A DNA stretch of 43,388 nucleotides from an uncultured Collinsella sp. GTDB taxonomy: Bacteria > Actinomycetota > Coriobacteriia > Coriobacteriales > Coriobacteriaceae. The translations under genes were made by a program, and so were the position numbers. This document shows, in pieces, positions 34,199 to 43,173 of the stretch. Where the stretch lies: assembly GCA_900542125.1 (NCBI GenBank), contig UQMO01000014.1, positions 1 through 43,388 of the forward strand. Direction: 5' to 3'. Numbering within the stretch: the stretch's first letter is position 1; each line of letters opens with the position of its first letter. The notes beneath the pieces were generated by a model. That model saw only the letters and a list, made by a program, of their open reading frames with translations, searched no databases and had not been told where the DNA came from.

Positions 34199-34752
34199 TG
34201 GCTGAGTTCCCGAGCGTTACCGTCGATCTTTCCGAGCAGCTCGAGTTTCCTGGAGATTCGTTTCCGCTGACCGGTAAGGTCGATGTCGCCACCTACACGG
34301 TGGGCGAGAAGGAGTACCAGCTACAGGACGGCATCGACTACGACGTTGTCTTTACCAATGCCGGTACCGGTGTCTTGCTCACGGGCATGGTCCGCGCGCA
34401 CGCCACCGGTGAGTGCGACCGTTGCCTGGAGCCCGCCTCGTTTGATATCGCCGGAGAGATCGAGGAGTTCTACCTCTTTGAGGAGCCCGAGGATCCCGAG
34501 GCCTACGAGGACGGCTACGAGCTCCTGGGTGAGGACCGCATCGTCGATCTGGGTGAGCCCATCAATGACGCGGTCGTTATGGACACGCCGTTTGTGGTGC
34601 TCTGCAAGCCCGATTGCCGTGGTCTGTGCCCCACCTGCGGTTGCAATCTCAACGTCGAGCAATGCGATTGCGCCGCCCAGGCAGAGGCAGAATGGGCCGC
34701 TGCCACGGAAAATCCATTTGCAGCATTGAAGAATCTCAAGCTCGATGAGTAA
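34198..34752 (+). CDS. yceD: YceD/DUF177 family protein
   Basis: A 184-residue DUF177 protein; ATG 34198 overlaps the preceding TAA by one base. The core GVLLTGMVRAHATGECDRCLEP carries the paired cysteines of the family, and the C-terminal part has a Cys cluster CKPDCRGLCPTCGCNLN followed by CDC, a likely zinc site. YceD is linked to 23S rRNA accumulation and is almost always encoded before rpmF, as here. The acidic middle segment (EEPEDPEAYEDGYE) is common in actinobacterial versions. Molecular activity is unknown. Confidence 0.9.
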   Translation: MAEFPSVTVDLSEQLEFPGDSFPLTGKVDVATYTVGEKEYQLQDGIDYDVVFTNAGTGVLLTGMVRAHATGECDRCLEPASFDIAGEIEEFYLFEEPEDPEAYEDGYELLGEDRIVDLGEPINDAVVMDTPFVVLCKPDCRGLCPTCGCNLNVEQCDCAAQAEAEWAAATENPFAALKNLKLDE

Positions 34753-34816
34753 AACTGTGGTAGTATCGCTACTTGCGCGTAATCGCCACACTGGATAGTT
34801 CATAAGGAAGGTCACT

Positions 34817-34996
34817 ATGCCCGTACCTAAACAAAAGCAGGGTCGTATCCGCACTCACACCCGTCGTTCCGCCAACATGAAGATCTCGGCTGCGGCTCAG
34901 TCCACGTGCCCCCGTTGCGGCGCTGTCAAGCTTCCGCACCACGTGTGCCCCAGCTGCGGTTTCTACAAGGACCGCGAGGTTATCGTTACCGAGTAA
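34817..34996 (+). CDS. rpmF: 50S ribosomal protein L32
   Basis: A 59-residue ribosomal protein. ATG 34817 follows AAGGAAGG at 34803-34810. It begins MPVPKQKQGRIRTHTRRSAN, typical of L32, and has the zinc-ribbon cysteines at 31, 34, 44 and 47 (CPRC and CPSC). The four-cysteine form requires zinc, and no zinc-free paralogue is seen here. It follows yceD by 64 nt. Confidence 0.96.
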   Translation: MPVPKQKQGRIRTHTRRSANMKISAAAQSTCPRCGAVKLPHHVCPSCGFYKDREVIVTE

Positions 34997-35019
34997 CGGT
35001 ATACTCTGGATGCGATGCC

Positions 35020-35033
35020 GTTCCAAATGGAAC
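35020..35033 (+). promoter_or_regulatory. Dyad GTTCC-N4-GGAAC before plsX
   Basis: GTTCCAAATGGAAC is a 5-bp inverted repeat with a 4-nt centre, 15 nt downstream of a TATACT box (35000-35005, no clear -35). It could be a repressor site for the plsX operon or a small leader hairpin ahead of the terminator that follows. Confidence 0.35.
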
Positions 35034-35036
35034 CAC

Positions 35037-35066
35037 AATGGCCGGCTCAGTGAGTCGGCCATTTTT
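35037..35066 (+). terminator. Terminator between rpmF and plsX
   Basis: AATGGCCG (35037-35044) pairs with CGGCCATT (35056-35063); the inner bases extend pairing partly. The T-run at 35062-35066 follows. It ends just before the plsX ribosome binding site (35071-35076), so it either ends the rpmF operon or attenuates plsX. Confidence 0.75.
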
Positions 35067-35083
35067 GTATAAGGAGCATGTAT

Positions 35084-36103
35084 ATGAGTAACGTTCGCGT
35101 TTGTGTAGACGTTGTGGGCGGAGACGAGAAACCTCAGGTTGTTCTCGATGGTATCGAGGCTGCGCTTGCCGCCGATCCCGATATCGAGGTCTTGGCAGCT
35201 GGCCCCGCCGAAATCGTCAATCCCTTTGCAGCTTCCCATGCACGTGTTGAGGCCCTTGAGGCACCTGACGTTATCGCCATGGATGACGATCCCATTCGCG
35301 CCGTGATGACCAAGCGTAAGTCGTCGATCGTGCTTTCTTGCCGCGCCATTAAGAAGGGCAACGCGGATGCGTTCTTCTCCGCCGGCTCGACCGGTGCCAT
35401 GACCGCTGCCGCCACCGCCTATGTGACGCCGTTTAGATATATGGCCGAAGGCAAGAAGCAGCCGGTGCGTCCCTGTCTGACCAATGCGCTGCCCAATCGC
35501 GCCGGCGGTCTGACGGTGCTGTGCGATATGGGCGCCAACCCCGATGTCGAGGTCGATGACATGGTGCGTTTTGCCCAGATGGGTAGCGCCTATGCCCGCG
35601 TCGTCCTGGGCATCGAGCATCCCCACGTGGGCCTGCTTGCCAATGGCACCGAGGACGAGAAGGGTTCCAACTTTACCAAGGCCTGCTTCCCGGCCATGAA
35701 AGCCGCCGTTCCCGGCTTTGTGGGCAACTGCGAAGGCACCGACCTCACCTCGGGCAATTTCGATGTCGTCGTTGCCGATGGCATGTCGGGCAATATTGCG
35801 CTCAAGGCCACCGAGGGCGCTGCCAAGTTTTTGCTGCAGGAACTCAAGGGTGCCTTTATGGCCTCGCTCGGCACCAAGATCGCCGCGCTGCTCATCAAAA
35901 AGCAGATGCGCGAGATTAAGGCCAAGCTCTCTGGTGATGCCAAGGGCGGTGCGATTCTTTTGGGCCTGCGTGGCGTGGTCCTAATCGGCCATGGCGCCAC
36001 CTCGGTCGAGGCTGTTAAAAACGGTACGCTCGCGGCGGCCGAAGCCGTGCGCGCGGGGCTGGTCGAGAACGTCGCCAACTCCATGGACGGCATCGTTTTG
36101 TAA
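35084..36103 (+). CDS. plsX: Phosphate acyltransferase PlsX
   Basis: A 339-residue enzyme making acyl-phosphate from acyl-ACP, the first step of phospholipid synthesis with PlsY. ATG 35084 is chosen over 35078 because AAGGAG ends at 35076. Family motifs: VCVDVVGGDEKPQVVLDGI, FFSAGSTGAMTAAA, LCDMGANPDVE, GLLANGTEDEKGS, VVADGMSGNIALKATEG and GLRGVVLIGHGATS. All are intact. FakA upstream provides acyl-phosphate from external fatty acids, so the two converge. acpP follows after 124 nt; fabD and fabG, often between them, are absent. Confidence 0.95.
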   Translation: MSNVRVCVDVVGGDEKPQVVLDGIEAALAADPDIEVLAAGPAEIVNPFAASHARVEALEAPDVIAMDDDPIRAVMTKRKSSIVLSCRAIKKGNADAFFSAGSTGAMTAAATAYVTPFRYMAEGKKQPVRPCLTNALPNRAGGLTVLCDMGANPDVEVDDMVRFAQMGSAYARVVLGIEHPHVGLLANGTEDEKGSNFTKACFPAMKAAVPGFVGNCEGTDLTSGNFDVVVADGMSGNIALKATEGAAKFLLQELKGAFMASLGTKIAALLIKKQMREIKAKLSGDAKGGAILLGLRGVVLIGHGATSVEAVKNGTLAAAEAVRAGLVENVANSMDGIVL

Positions 36104-36169
36104 GAGCGAGTTAGAGCGCTGTTATGTGCCTCGCGGCCTGCTTCGTGGGGTAGAATCAGAACCGTGTCT

Positions 36170-36197
36170 TGGTACCGCCCGGGCGGTACCATTCTTT
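36170..36197 (+). terminator. 22-bp perfect palindrome before acpP
   Basis: TGGTACCGCCC and its exact complement GGGCGGTACCA (36170-36180, 36181-36191) have no spacer; in RNA the stem has about nine pairs and a 4-nt loop. ATTCTTTT follows. It can serve as a terminator/attenuator ahead of acpP, or as a protein-binding palindrome. Confidence 0.55.
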
Positions 36198-36227
36198 TGG
36201 TATTCATGCACTATGAGAGGAAGCGCT

Positions 36228-36470
36228 ATGGACCGCTCCGAAATCTTCGACAAGATCGCCGAGGTCGCTGCTGACGTTCTGGGCGTCGATGTTGCCGAAA
36301 TTAGCGATGAGACCACCTTTGACGATCTCGATGCCAACTCGCTCGAGCGCCTGCAGCTGGTTACGGCTATCGAGGACGAGTTCAACCTCGAGATCGATGA
36401 CGAGACTCTGCTCTCGCTCAACTCTGTCGCCGACGCCGTCGACGCGATCGAAAACGCCAGGGAGGCCTAG
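36228..36470 (+). CDS. acpP: Acyl carrier protein
   Basis: An 80-residue acidic helical carrier for fatty acid synthesis. ATG 36228 has GAGAGGAAG upstream. The phosphopantetheine site is Ser38 in DDLDANSLERLQLV; most ACPs have DSL, here it is NSL. The following helix (ERLQLVTAIEDEFNLEI) and ISDETTF before it are typical. It ends three bases before the rnc TTG. The acpP-rnc-smc-ftsY order is conserved in Gram-positives. Confidence 0.93.
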   Translation: MDRSEIFDKIAEVAADVLGVDVAEISDETTFDDLDANSLERLQLVTAIEDEFNLEIDDETLLSLNSVADAVDAIENAREA

Positions 36471-36473
36471 GTC

Positions 36474-37199
36474 TTGGCTTTGTCTGAACGACTTACGCGT
36501 GCCCAGGAAATCCTGGGCCATGAGTTCAATAATAAGGTGCTGCTGCGCGCGGCGCTTACGCATCCCTCGGCAGTCGAGGGCCAGCCGGTTTCTGCCAGCT
36601 ATGAGCGCCTTGAGTTCTTGGGCGATTCCATTTTGGGCGCCGTCGTCGCCCGTTCGCTCTTTGAGTCCTATCCGGAGTTTGACGAGGGCAAGCTCACGCG
36701 CCTGAAGGTGTCGCTTGTCTCGGGCGCCACGCTGTCCGAGGTTTCTCACGAGTTGGGCATCGACGACATCATCATCTTTGGTGCCTCCGAGACCGGTACC
36801 GGTGCGCGCGGCCTGCATTCGGCGCTCGAGAACGTCTACGAGTCGCTCGTGGGCGCGCTGTACCTGGACGCCGGCTGGGATGCCGCAGCGGAGTTTATCC
36901 ACCGTACGCTTAAGCCGCATTTGGCTTCCGAGCGTGCCGAGCACCCCGCGAACCCCAAATCGTTCTTGCAGGAGTGCGTGCAAGCCGACGGTCACGAACC
37001 CCCGGCGTATAAGCTCGTTGGCTCCGAGGGCCCGGCGCATGCGCCCACCTTTACCGCCGTGGTGTTGATCGATGGTATTCGCCAGGGTCGCGGCTCCGGC
37101 TCCTCAAAGAAGGAAGCCGAGGGAGCCGCTGCACTCGAGGCACTTGACCGCATGGGCTACACCACCAACGGCGTGATTCTCAATAAGAAGCACGTGTAA
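36474..37199 (+). CDS. rnc: Ribonuclease III
   Basis: A 241-residue double-stranded RNA endonuclease processing rRNA and other hairpins. TTG 36474 is taken as start, with GGAGG eight bases upstream in the end of acpP; a second in-frame TTG at 36480 is possible. The catalytic signature RLEFLGDSILG lies near residue 43, and the second acidic site is NVYESLVGALYLDAGWD. The dsRNA-binding domain spans about 160-235 (NPKSFLQECVQ and GSGSSKKEAEGAAALEAL). All catalytic acidic residues are present. Confidence 0.95.
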   Translation: MALSERLTRAQEILGHEFNNKVLLRAALTHPSAVEGQPVSASYERLEFLGDSILGAVVARSLFESYPEFDEGKLTRLKVSLVSGATLSEVSHELGIDDIIIFGASETGTGARGLHSALENVYESLVGALYLDAGWDAAAEFIHRTLKPHLASERAEHPANPKSFLQECVQADGHEPPAYKLVGSEGPAHAPTFTAVVLIDGIRQGRGSGSSKKEAEGAAALEALDRMGYTTNGVILNKKHV

Positions 37200-37209
37200 G
37201 CGAGGAACC

Positions 37210-40200
37210 GTGTATCTCAAGTCCCTCACGCTCAAAGGGTTCAAGTCGTTTGCCGACCGCGCCCATATGACGTTTGAGCCGGGCCTGACCGTCATCGTCG
37301 GTCCCAACGGCTCGGGAAAATCGAACATCTCTGACTCCATCCTGTGGGTTCTGGGCGAGCAGAGCGCCAAGCAGCTGCGCGGCCAGGCCATGGAGGATGT
37401 CATCTTCTCGGGCTCGTCGGCTCGCAAGCCGGTGGGTGTCGCCGAGGTCACGCTGGTGCTCGATAACTCGGACCATATGCTGCCCGTCGATTTTGACGAG
37501 GTTGCCATCACCCGTCGTATGTATCGCTCGGGCGAAAGCGAGTACCTTATCAACTCGAGTCCGTGCCGCCTGATGGACATTCAGGACATCCTGCACGATT
37601 CGGGCCTGGGCAAGGATACGCATTCCATCATCAGCCAGGGCAAGCTCGACGCCATTTTGCAGAGCCGCCCCGAGGAGCGTCGCGCCCTCATCGAGGAGGC
37701 CGCCGGCATCTCCAAGCACAAGCGCCGCAAGGAGCGCGCGCTCAAAAAGATTAAGTCGATGGACGAGCACCTGACGCGTGCCCGCGACATCAATAAGGAA
37801 ATCGCCCGTCAGCTGCGACCGCTGGAGCGTCAGGTCGATCGCGCACGCAAGTACAAAGAGCTGTCCTCTCGCGCGAACGAGCTTACGCAGATGCTGGCCG
37901 TCGACGAGCTGCGTTCGCTGCAGTCGCAGTGGAACGATCTGGAGAGCCGCTCCAAGGAAGGTGCCGCCGAGCTGGAGCTTGCGCAGTACCGCATGGGCGA
38001 AAAGGAGCGCGAGCTCGAGAAGCTCCAGGTTATGCTCGAGGAAAAAGGCTTGTTTGTGGGCGACCTGGGCGAGCAGCGCCGCCATATGCAAGATGTGGTC
38101 GGCCGCATTAACTCCGACATGCGCCTGCTCGAGGAAAAGGGTCACAACATGGTGTCGCGCCTGTCTGATATGCGCGGGCAGATTTCGAGCTCCGAGCATC
38201 AGCGTCGTCGCGTGGTCGAGGAGCTTGAGGACGCGCGTGCGCAGCTTGAGGAAGTGACCGGTGCGCATATGCAGGCCCAGGAGGACGTTGACGCCGCTGG
38301 TCCTGCCGCCGCTGAGCTCCACGAGCGGCGCGTGGCGCTCGACAATCAGATTTCGCAGCTTACGCGTGAGCAACGCGATGTGCGGCGCGTGGCCGACAAC
38401 GCCGCGCTCGAGCTCGCCAAGGTGAAGGACTCGCTGAGCAATGCCGAGGTCGAGGACAACATGTATGCCTCGCGCCTGGAGCAGATCGACGAGCAGCTCG
38501 AGGAGGTCATGGCTTCGCTCGAGAGCCGTCGCGACCGCGCCGAGGAGCTTGAGGGCGCTCTTGAGGAAGCGCGCCAGGCTCAGGTCGATGCGCGTGAGGC
38601 CACCGAGACGGCACGCGCGGCCCTGAAGGACCTGCGTGCCCGTGAGAGCGAGGCACGCAACAAGTTATCCGAGGTGCGCTCGGAGCTTGCCAGCCAAAAG
38701 AAACTCGATGCCCGCATGGCCGACAGCTCGCCGCTCGTGAGCCGTCTGGTGGGTGCGCTGGGCGACGATGTCTTGGGTCGTCTGGGCGACGTGCTGGAGG
38801 CCCCGCGCGAGCTTGAGGGCCTGGTTGAGCAATTGCTCGCCGGCGATATCGATGCGCTGCTGTTTGATGACGCCGCCACGCTTGAGCGTGCCGGTCGTGC
38901 GGCTCTGGACCAAAAGAAGGCCTCGGGCGAGGCACTGCTGGTGGCGCGCGGCGTGAGCGGCTCTACCGCCGCTGAGGGCGCCTCCGGTACCCGTCTGGTT
39001 GATCGTCTGTCCGTGCGCGCAGGCTACGGTCCTGTCGTCGAGGCGCTGCTCGGCGGCTATTACGTCGTTGACGATCTTGCTGCCGCGCTGTCGGCGCCGG
39101 TCGTTGAAGGCGTGACTTACGTGACCCCCGATGGCGCCCGCGTCGCCTGCGGCGGCCTGGTGCGCGTGGGGCTTGATGCCGGCGAGGCTTTGGGTGCCTT
39201 GGAGCGCAAGCGCCGCATCCGTGAGCTCGAGGGCCTGGAACCCGATCTGGCTGCCATCTTTGAGCATGCTTCGGTCCAAGTCGTCGAGGCCAACGTTGCC
39301 GTCGAGGAGGCCCGTGCCGCCGAGGGCGATGCCGCCGGTGAGATCGCCCGTCTTGAGGGCGAGCGCCGCTCGCTGCTCTCCGAGATCGGCCGCTTGGAGC
39401 AAAGCGCCAACAATGCCGAGGTCGAGCGCGTGCGCATCTCCAAGCGCCGCGAGCAGGCTGCCGGGGCCGTTCGTGCCGCGCGCCCGCGCGTTGACGAGCT
39501 CACCCGTTCGCGTGACGAGGCGCGTGCACAGGCAAGCGACCTGGGTCTCCAGATTGCCGAGGCCAACGATGAGCTCGATCGCGTTCGCCGTGACGATTCC
39601 GAGGCCGCCGGTAAGCTCGCCGATGCCAAGGTGCGCCTGGCCCAGACGAGCGAGCGCCTGCGTTCGCTGAAGGGCCGCGTGCCCGACCTTGAGCATCGTC
39701 TTGAGGGCATCGACCGTCGTATCCGCGGAACACGCCAGGCTTCGCGCTCGCTCGAGCTGCTGCGCCTGCGCGTCGACCCCATGCACGAACGCTATTCTGC
39801 CCTGTTGGAACGCGCGTCGGATTGGGCAGCGCGCCTGCGTGACCAGGCCTCTCTGGAGGAGGCGGACTCCGCTTCGCTCAAGAAGACCATCGAGGATGCC
39901 AAGGCAGAGGTTGCCCGCGCTAAGGAGCGAGTCGATACCGCCTCCGCCGCGCAAAACGAGTTCAAGGTCGCGCGTGGCAAGCTCGAGGTGCAGGTCGAGG
40001 CTGCCATCAAGGCCATTACCGCCGATGGCACGACGGTGCTCGAGGAAGCGCTCATGCTTCCGGTGCCCACGGACCGCGATGCCGCCGAGCGCGAACTCAA
40101 CCAGCTTGTGCGCCAGATCAACAACCTTGGTCCCGTTAACCAAGTTGCCATGGAGGAGTACGAGCAGCTCAAGCGCCGCGCCGACTACATCGAGGAGCAG

Positions 40201-40746
40201 CTGGCCGATCTGGAGAGCGCGCGCAAGGCGCTCACCAAGATCACGGTGGCCATTGATCGCAAGATGCGGAAGGCCTTCCTGGTGACGTTTGAGAAGGTCG
40301 ACGCGAACTTCCGCGAGATCTTCGCTATGCTCTTCCCGGGCGGCCAGGCTCATCTGGAGATGACCGATCCCGAGCATCCTGCCGAGACGGGTATCGAGGT
40401 CGTGGCGCAGCCGCGCGGCAAGCGCATCACCAAGATGATGCTCATGTCGGGCGGCGAGAAGAGTCTGACGGCGCTCGCCCTGCTTTTTGCCGTGTACCGC
40501 ACACGTACGGTTCCGTTCTATGTGCTGGACGAGGTCGAGGCGGCGCTTGATGACGCTAACCTGTCCAAGCTCATCGGAGCCCTCGATGTGCTGCGTTCCG
40601 ATACGCAGCTCTTGGTTATCTCGCATCAGCGCCGTACTATGGAGGACGCTGACGTCCTCTATGGCGTCTCGATGCAAGCCGACGGCGTCAGTCGCGTCGT
40701 CTCGCAAAAACTCGATCGCGAAACCGGAAAGGTCGTGAATGCATAA
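37210..40746 (+). CDS. smc: Chromosome partition protein SMC
   Basis: An 1178-residue condensin subunit. GTG 37210 follows GCGAGGA. The N-terminal ATPase half has Walker A GPNGSGKS at 31-38 and the Q-loop in WVLGEQSAKQLRG. A long coiled coil leads to the hinge at about 510-660 (RLVGALGDDVLGRLGD, GYGPVVEALLGGYYVVDD, VTYVTPDGARVACGG), then the returning coil. The C-terminal half has the signature LMSGGEKSLTALAL near 1080 and Walker B FYVLDEVEAALDD. Its kleisin partners scpA/scpB are elsewhere. It overlaps ftsY by one base. Confidence 0.97.
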   Translation: MYLKSLTLKGFKSFADRAHMTFEPGLTVIVGPNGSGKSNISDSILWVLGEQSAKQLRGQAMEDVIFSGSSARKPVGVAEVTLVLDNSDHMLPVDFDEVAITRRMYRSGESEYLINSSPCRLMDIQDILHDSGLGKDTHSIISQGKLDAILQSRPEERRALIEEAAGISKHKRRKERALKKIKSMDEHLTRARDINKEIARQLRPLERQVDRARKYKELSSRANELTQMLAVDELRSLQSQWNDLESRSKEGAAELELAQYRMGEKERELEKLQVMLEEKGLFVGDLGEQRRHMQDVVGRINSDMRLLEEKGHNMVSRLSDMRGQISSSEHQRRRVVEELEDARAQLEEVTGAHMQAQEDVDAAGPAAAELHERRVALDNQISQLTREQRDVRRVADNAALELAKVKDSLSNAEVEDNMYASRLEQIDEQLEEVMASLESRRDRAEELEGALEEARQAQVDAREATETARAALKDLRARESEARNKLSEVRSELASQKKLDARMADSSPLVSRLVGALGDDVLGRLGDVLEAPRELEGLVEQLLAGDIDALLFDDAATLERAGRAALDQKKASGEALLVARGVSGSTAAEGASGTRLVDRLSVRAGYGPVVEALLGGYYVVDDLAAALSAPVVEGVTYVTPDGARVACGGLVRVGLDAGEALGALERKRRIRELEGLEPDLAAIFEHASVQVVEANVAVEEARAAEGDAAGEIARLEGERRSLLSEIGRLEQSANNAEVERVRISKRREQAAGAVRAARPRVDELTRSRDEARAQASDLGLQIAEANDELDRVRRDDSEAAGKLADAKVRLAQTSERLRSLKGRVPDLEHRLEGIDRRIRGTRQASRSLELLRLRVDPMHERYSALLERASDWAARLRDQASLEEADSASLKKTIEDAKAEVARAKERVDTASAAQNEFKVARGKLEVQVEAAIKAITADGTTVLEEALMLPVPTDRDAAERELNQLVRQINNLGPVNQVAMEEYEQLKRRADYIEEQLADLESARKALTKITVAIDRKMRKAFLVTFEKVDANFREIFAMLFPGGQAHLEMTDPEHPAETGIEVVAQPRGKRITKMMLMSGGEKSLTALALLFAVYRTRTVPFYVLDEVEAALDDANLSKLIGALDVLRSDTQLLVISHQRRTMEDADVLYGVSMQADGVSRVVSQKLDRETGKVVNA

Positions 40747-41663
40747 TGGGATTCTTCGATGCTCTCTCGCGCGGACTTGAGCGCAGCCGCGAGGCCCTCA
40801 ACGAGGTCTTCTACTTTGGCGGTGAGGTCGACGAGGATTTTTGGGAGGACCTGGAGGACACCCTCGTAATGGGTGACATGGGCGCCGAGGTCGCTATCAA
40901 GGTCTCCGATGACCTGCGCGATGCCGCGGCCAAGAAGAACCTCAAGACCGCTCCGCAGCTTCGCCGCGCCCTGGCCGAGCAGCTTGAGCAGCACTTTGTG
41001 CCCATCGAGCGAGATCCGTTCTCCGATACGCCGAGCTGCGTGCTGTTTGTGGGCATTAACGGTGCCGGCAAGACCACGACGGTCGGTAAGATCGCGAGCG
41101 CCATGGCTGCCCGCGGCAAGAACGTGGTGATCGGTTCGGCCGACACCTTCCGCGCCGCCGCCATCGAGCAGCTCGATGTGTGGGGGCAGCGTGCCGGCGT
41201 ACCGGTTATCAAGCGTGACCGCGGCTCCGATCCGGCGAGCGTGTGCTATGACGTGCTCGACGAGGCCGATAAGCGCGGCAGTGACCTGGTGCTCATCGAT
41301 ACCGCCGGCCGTCTGCACACGAGCCCTGAGCTCATGCGCGAGCTTGCCAAGGTGGTCAATGTGACCCGTAAGCGCGCCGCCAATATGGCCGCCGGTCCCA
41401 TGCCGGTTTCGGTCGTGCTTGTGATCGACGCCGCGACGGGTCAAAACGGTCTGAACCAGGCGCTCGAGTTTAACGAGGCGCTGGGCCTGGACGGTATTAT
41501 CATGACTAAGCTCGACGGCACGGCTAAGGGCGGTATCGCCATGGCCGTGGCCGAGAAACTCAAGCTCCCGATCCTGCGCGTGGGCGTGGGCGAGCAGGTC
41601 GATGACCTGCAGGAGTTCAATGCCAAAGATTTCTGCCGCGCCCTGGTGGGCGAGTCCAATTAA
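40746..41663 (+). CDS. ftsY: Signal recognition particle receptor FtsY
   Basis: A 305-residue SRP receptor GTPase, with no long acidic N-terminal A domain of the E. coli type, so membrane contact probably relies on the N-terminal amphipathic helix (MGFFDALSRGLERSREAL). The N domain spans about 10-90, the G domain follows with GINGAGKTTTVGKIA near 102, SADTFRAAAIEQL, DTAGRLH, TKLDGTAKGG and VGVGEQVDDLQEF. Start ATG overlaps the smc stop by one base. With ffh next to it, both halves of the co-translational targeting pair are encoded together. Confidence 0.96.
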   Translation: MGFFDALSRGLERSREALNEVFYFGGEVDEDFWEDLEDTLVMGDMGAEVAIKVSDDLRDAAAKKNLKTAPQLRRALAEQLEQHFVPIERDPFSDTPSCVLFVGINGAGKTTTVGKIASAMAARGKNVVIGSADTFRAAAIEQLDVWGQRAGVPVIKRDRGSDPASVCYDVLDEADKRGSDLVLIDTAGRLHTSPELMRELAKVVNVTRKRAANMAAGPMPVSVVLVIDAATGQNGLNQALEFNEALGLDGIIMTKLDGTAKGGIAMAVAEKLKLPILRVGVGEQVDDLQEFNAKDFCRALVGESN

Positions 41664-41673
41664 GGAGTGACTA

Positions 41674-43149
41674 GTGTTTGATTCCCTGAGCGATCGCCTC
41701 AACGACACATTTGACCGCCTGCGCGGCAAGGGCAAGCTGACCGAGGCCGATATTACTTCGGCCATGCGCGATATTCGCATGGCACTGCTCGAGGCCGACG
41801 TTAACTTTAAGGTCGTCAAGGAGTTCGTCGCCAAGACCAAGGAGCGCTGCATGACCGCTGAGGTCATGGAGTCGCTGTCGCCGGCGCAAAACGTCGTCAA
41901 GATCGTGCTCGACGAGCTCACCGAGATGCTTGGCTCAACCGAGAGCAAGCTCGTCTTTAGCAATCGCATTCCCAATGTCATCATGCTCGTGGGCCTGCAG
42001 GGCTCCGGTAAGACCACGGCGGCCGTAAAGCTGGCCTACCTGCTCAAGAAGCAGGGTCGCTCGCCGTTGCTCGCCGCGTGCGACGTCTACCGTCCCGCTG
42101 CTGCCGACCAGCTGGCCACGCTCGGTGGCGAGATCGGCGTACCGGTCTTCCGCGGCGACGGTGCGCACCCGGTCGATATCGCCAAGGGCGCCATCCAGGA
42201 GGCCGTCGACCACCTGCGCGACGTGGTCATCGTCGATACCGCCGGACGTCTTCAGATCGATGAGCAGATGATGCAGGAGGCCGTGGACATCAAGAAGGCC
42301 GTTAAGCCCGATCAGGTGCTGATGGTCGTCGATGCCATGACCGGCCAGGATATCGTCAACGTCGTCTCGACCTTTGCCGAGCGCACCGACTTTGACGGAG
42401 TGATCATCTCCAAGCTCGACGGCGATGCCCGTGGCGGCGGCGCGCTTTCCGTGCGCCAGGTGACCGGCAAGCCCATCAAGTTCGTGAGCATGGGCGAGAA
42501 GCCCGATTCGCTGGAGCCGTTCTATCCCGATCGTATGGCCAAGCGCATTCTGGGTATGGGCGACGTTGTCGGCATTATTGAGAAGGCCCAGGAGGCGGCC
42601 GACGCCGAGCAGCTCGAGGCTGCCGAGCGCATGCTGCGCGAGGGCTTCACCATGAATGACATGCTCGACCAGATGAAGGCCGTCAAGAAGATGGGCGGCA
42701 TGAAGGGCATCCTGGGCATGCTCCCCGGCGGCCAGCGTGCGCTCAACCAGATGGGCGGCAACCTGGACGAGGGCATCTTCGACAAGAACGAGGCCATCAT
42801 CATGTCGATGACCAAGGAGGAGCGCCTTCGCCCCTCCATCATCAACGGCCAGCGTCGCGCCCGCATTGCCAAGGGCGCCGGCGTGACCCCCACCGAGGTC
42901 AATAGCCTTATGAAGCAGTGGGGCGAGATGAACAAGATGATGGGCCGCATGCGCACGATGGCCAATCAGGCGCAGGCCGGCGGCAAGAAGGGCAAGAAGG
43001 GTAAGAAGGGCAAAAAGATGCGCATGCCCAATATTCCCGGTCTGGATGCCATGGGGCTGGGCGGCATGGGCGGCCTGGGAACGGGCGGCCCCAAGTCCGA
43101 TATGGACCTGCTGCGCCAGATGGAAGCGCAGATGCGTAATAAGAAATAG
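41674..43149 (+). CDS. ffh: Signal recognition particle protein Ffh
   Basis: A 491-residue SRP54 homologue. GTG 41674 follows AAGGAG by six bases. The N domain is followed by the G domain with GLQGSGKTTAAVKLA near 107, CDVYRPAAADQL, DTAGRLQ and SKLDGDARGGGAL. The Met-rich M domain binds 4.5S RNA and signal peptides (FTMNDMLDQMKAVKKMGG, SMTKEERLRPSIINGQRRARIAKGAG). The tail is notable: a GKKGKKGKK-type lysine repeat, then a Gly/Met-rich stretch. No ylxM lies between ftsY and ffh, and rpsP, which often follows ffh, is absent. Confidence 0.96.
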   Translation: MFDSLSDRLNDTFDRLRGKGKLTEADITSAMRDIRMALLEADVNFKVVKEFVAKTKERCMTAEVMESLSPAQNVVKIVLDELTEMLGSTESKLVFSNRIPNVIMLVGLQGSGKTTAAVKLAYLLKKQGRSPLLAACDVYRPAAADQLATLGGEIGVPVFRGDGAHPVDIAKGAIQEAVDHLRDVVIVDTAGRLQIDEQMMQEAVDIKKAVKPDQVLMVVDAMTGQDIVNVVSTFAERTDFDGVIISKLDGDARGGGALSVRQVTGKPIKFVSMGEKPDSLEPFYPDRMAKRILGMGDVVGIIEKAQEAADAEQLEAAERMLREGFTMNDMLDQMKAVKKMGGMKGILGMLPGGQRALNQMGGNLDEGIFDKNEAIIMSMTKEERLRPSIINGQRRARIAKGAGVTPTEVNSLMKQWGEMNKMMGRMRTMANQAQAGGKKGKKGKKGKKMRMPNIPGLDAMGLGGMGGLGTGGPKSDMDLLRQMEAQMRNKK

Positions 43150-43173
43150 AGCTCTAATTCCAGTTTGATATGG

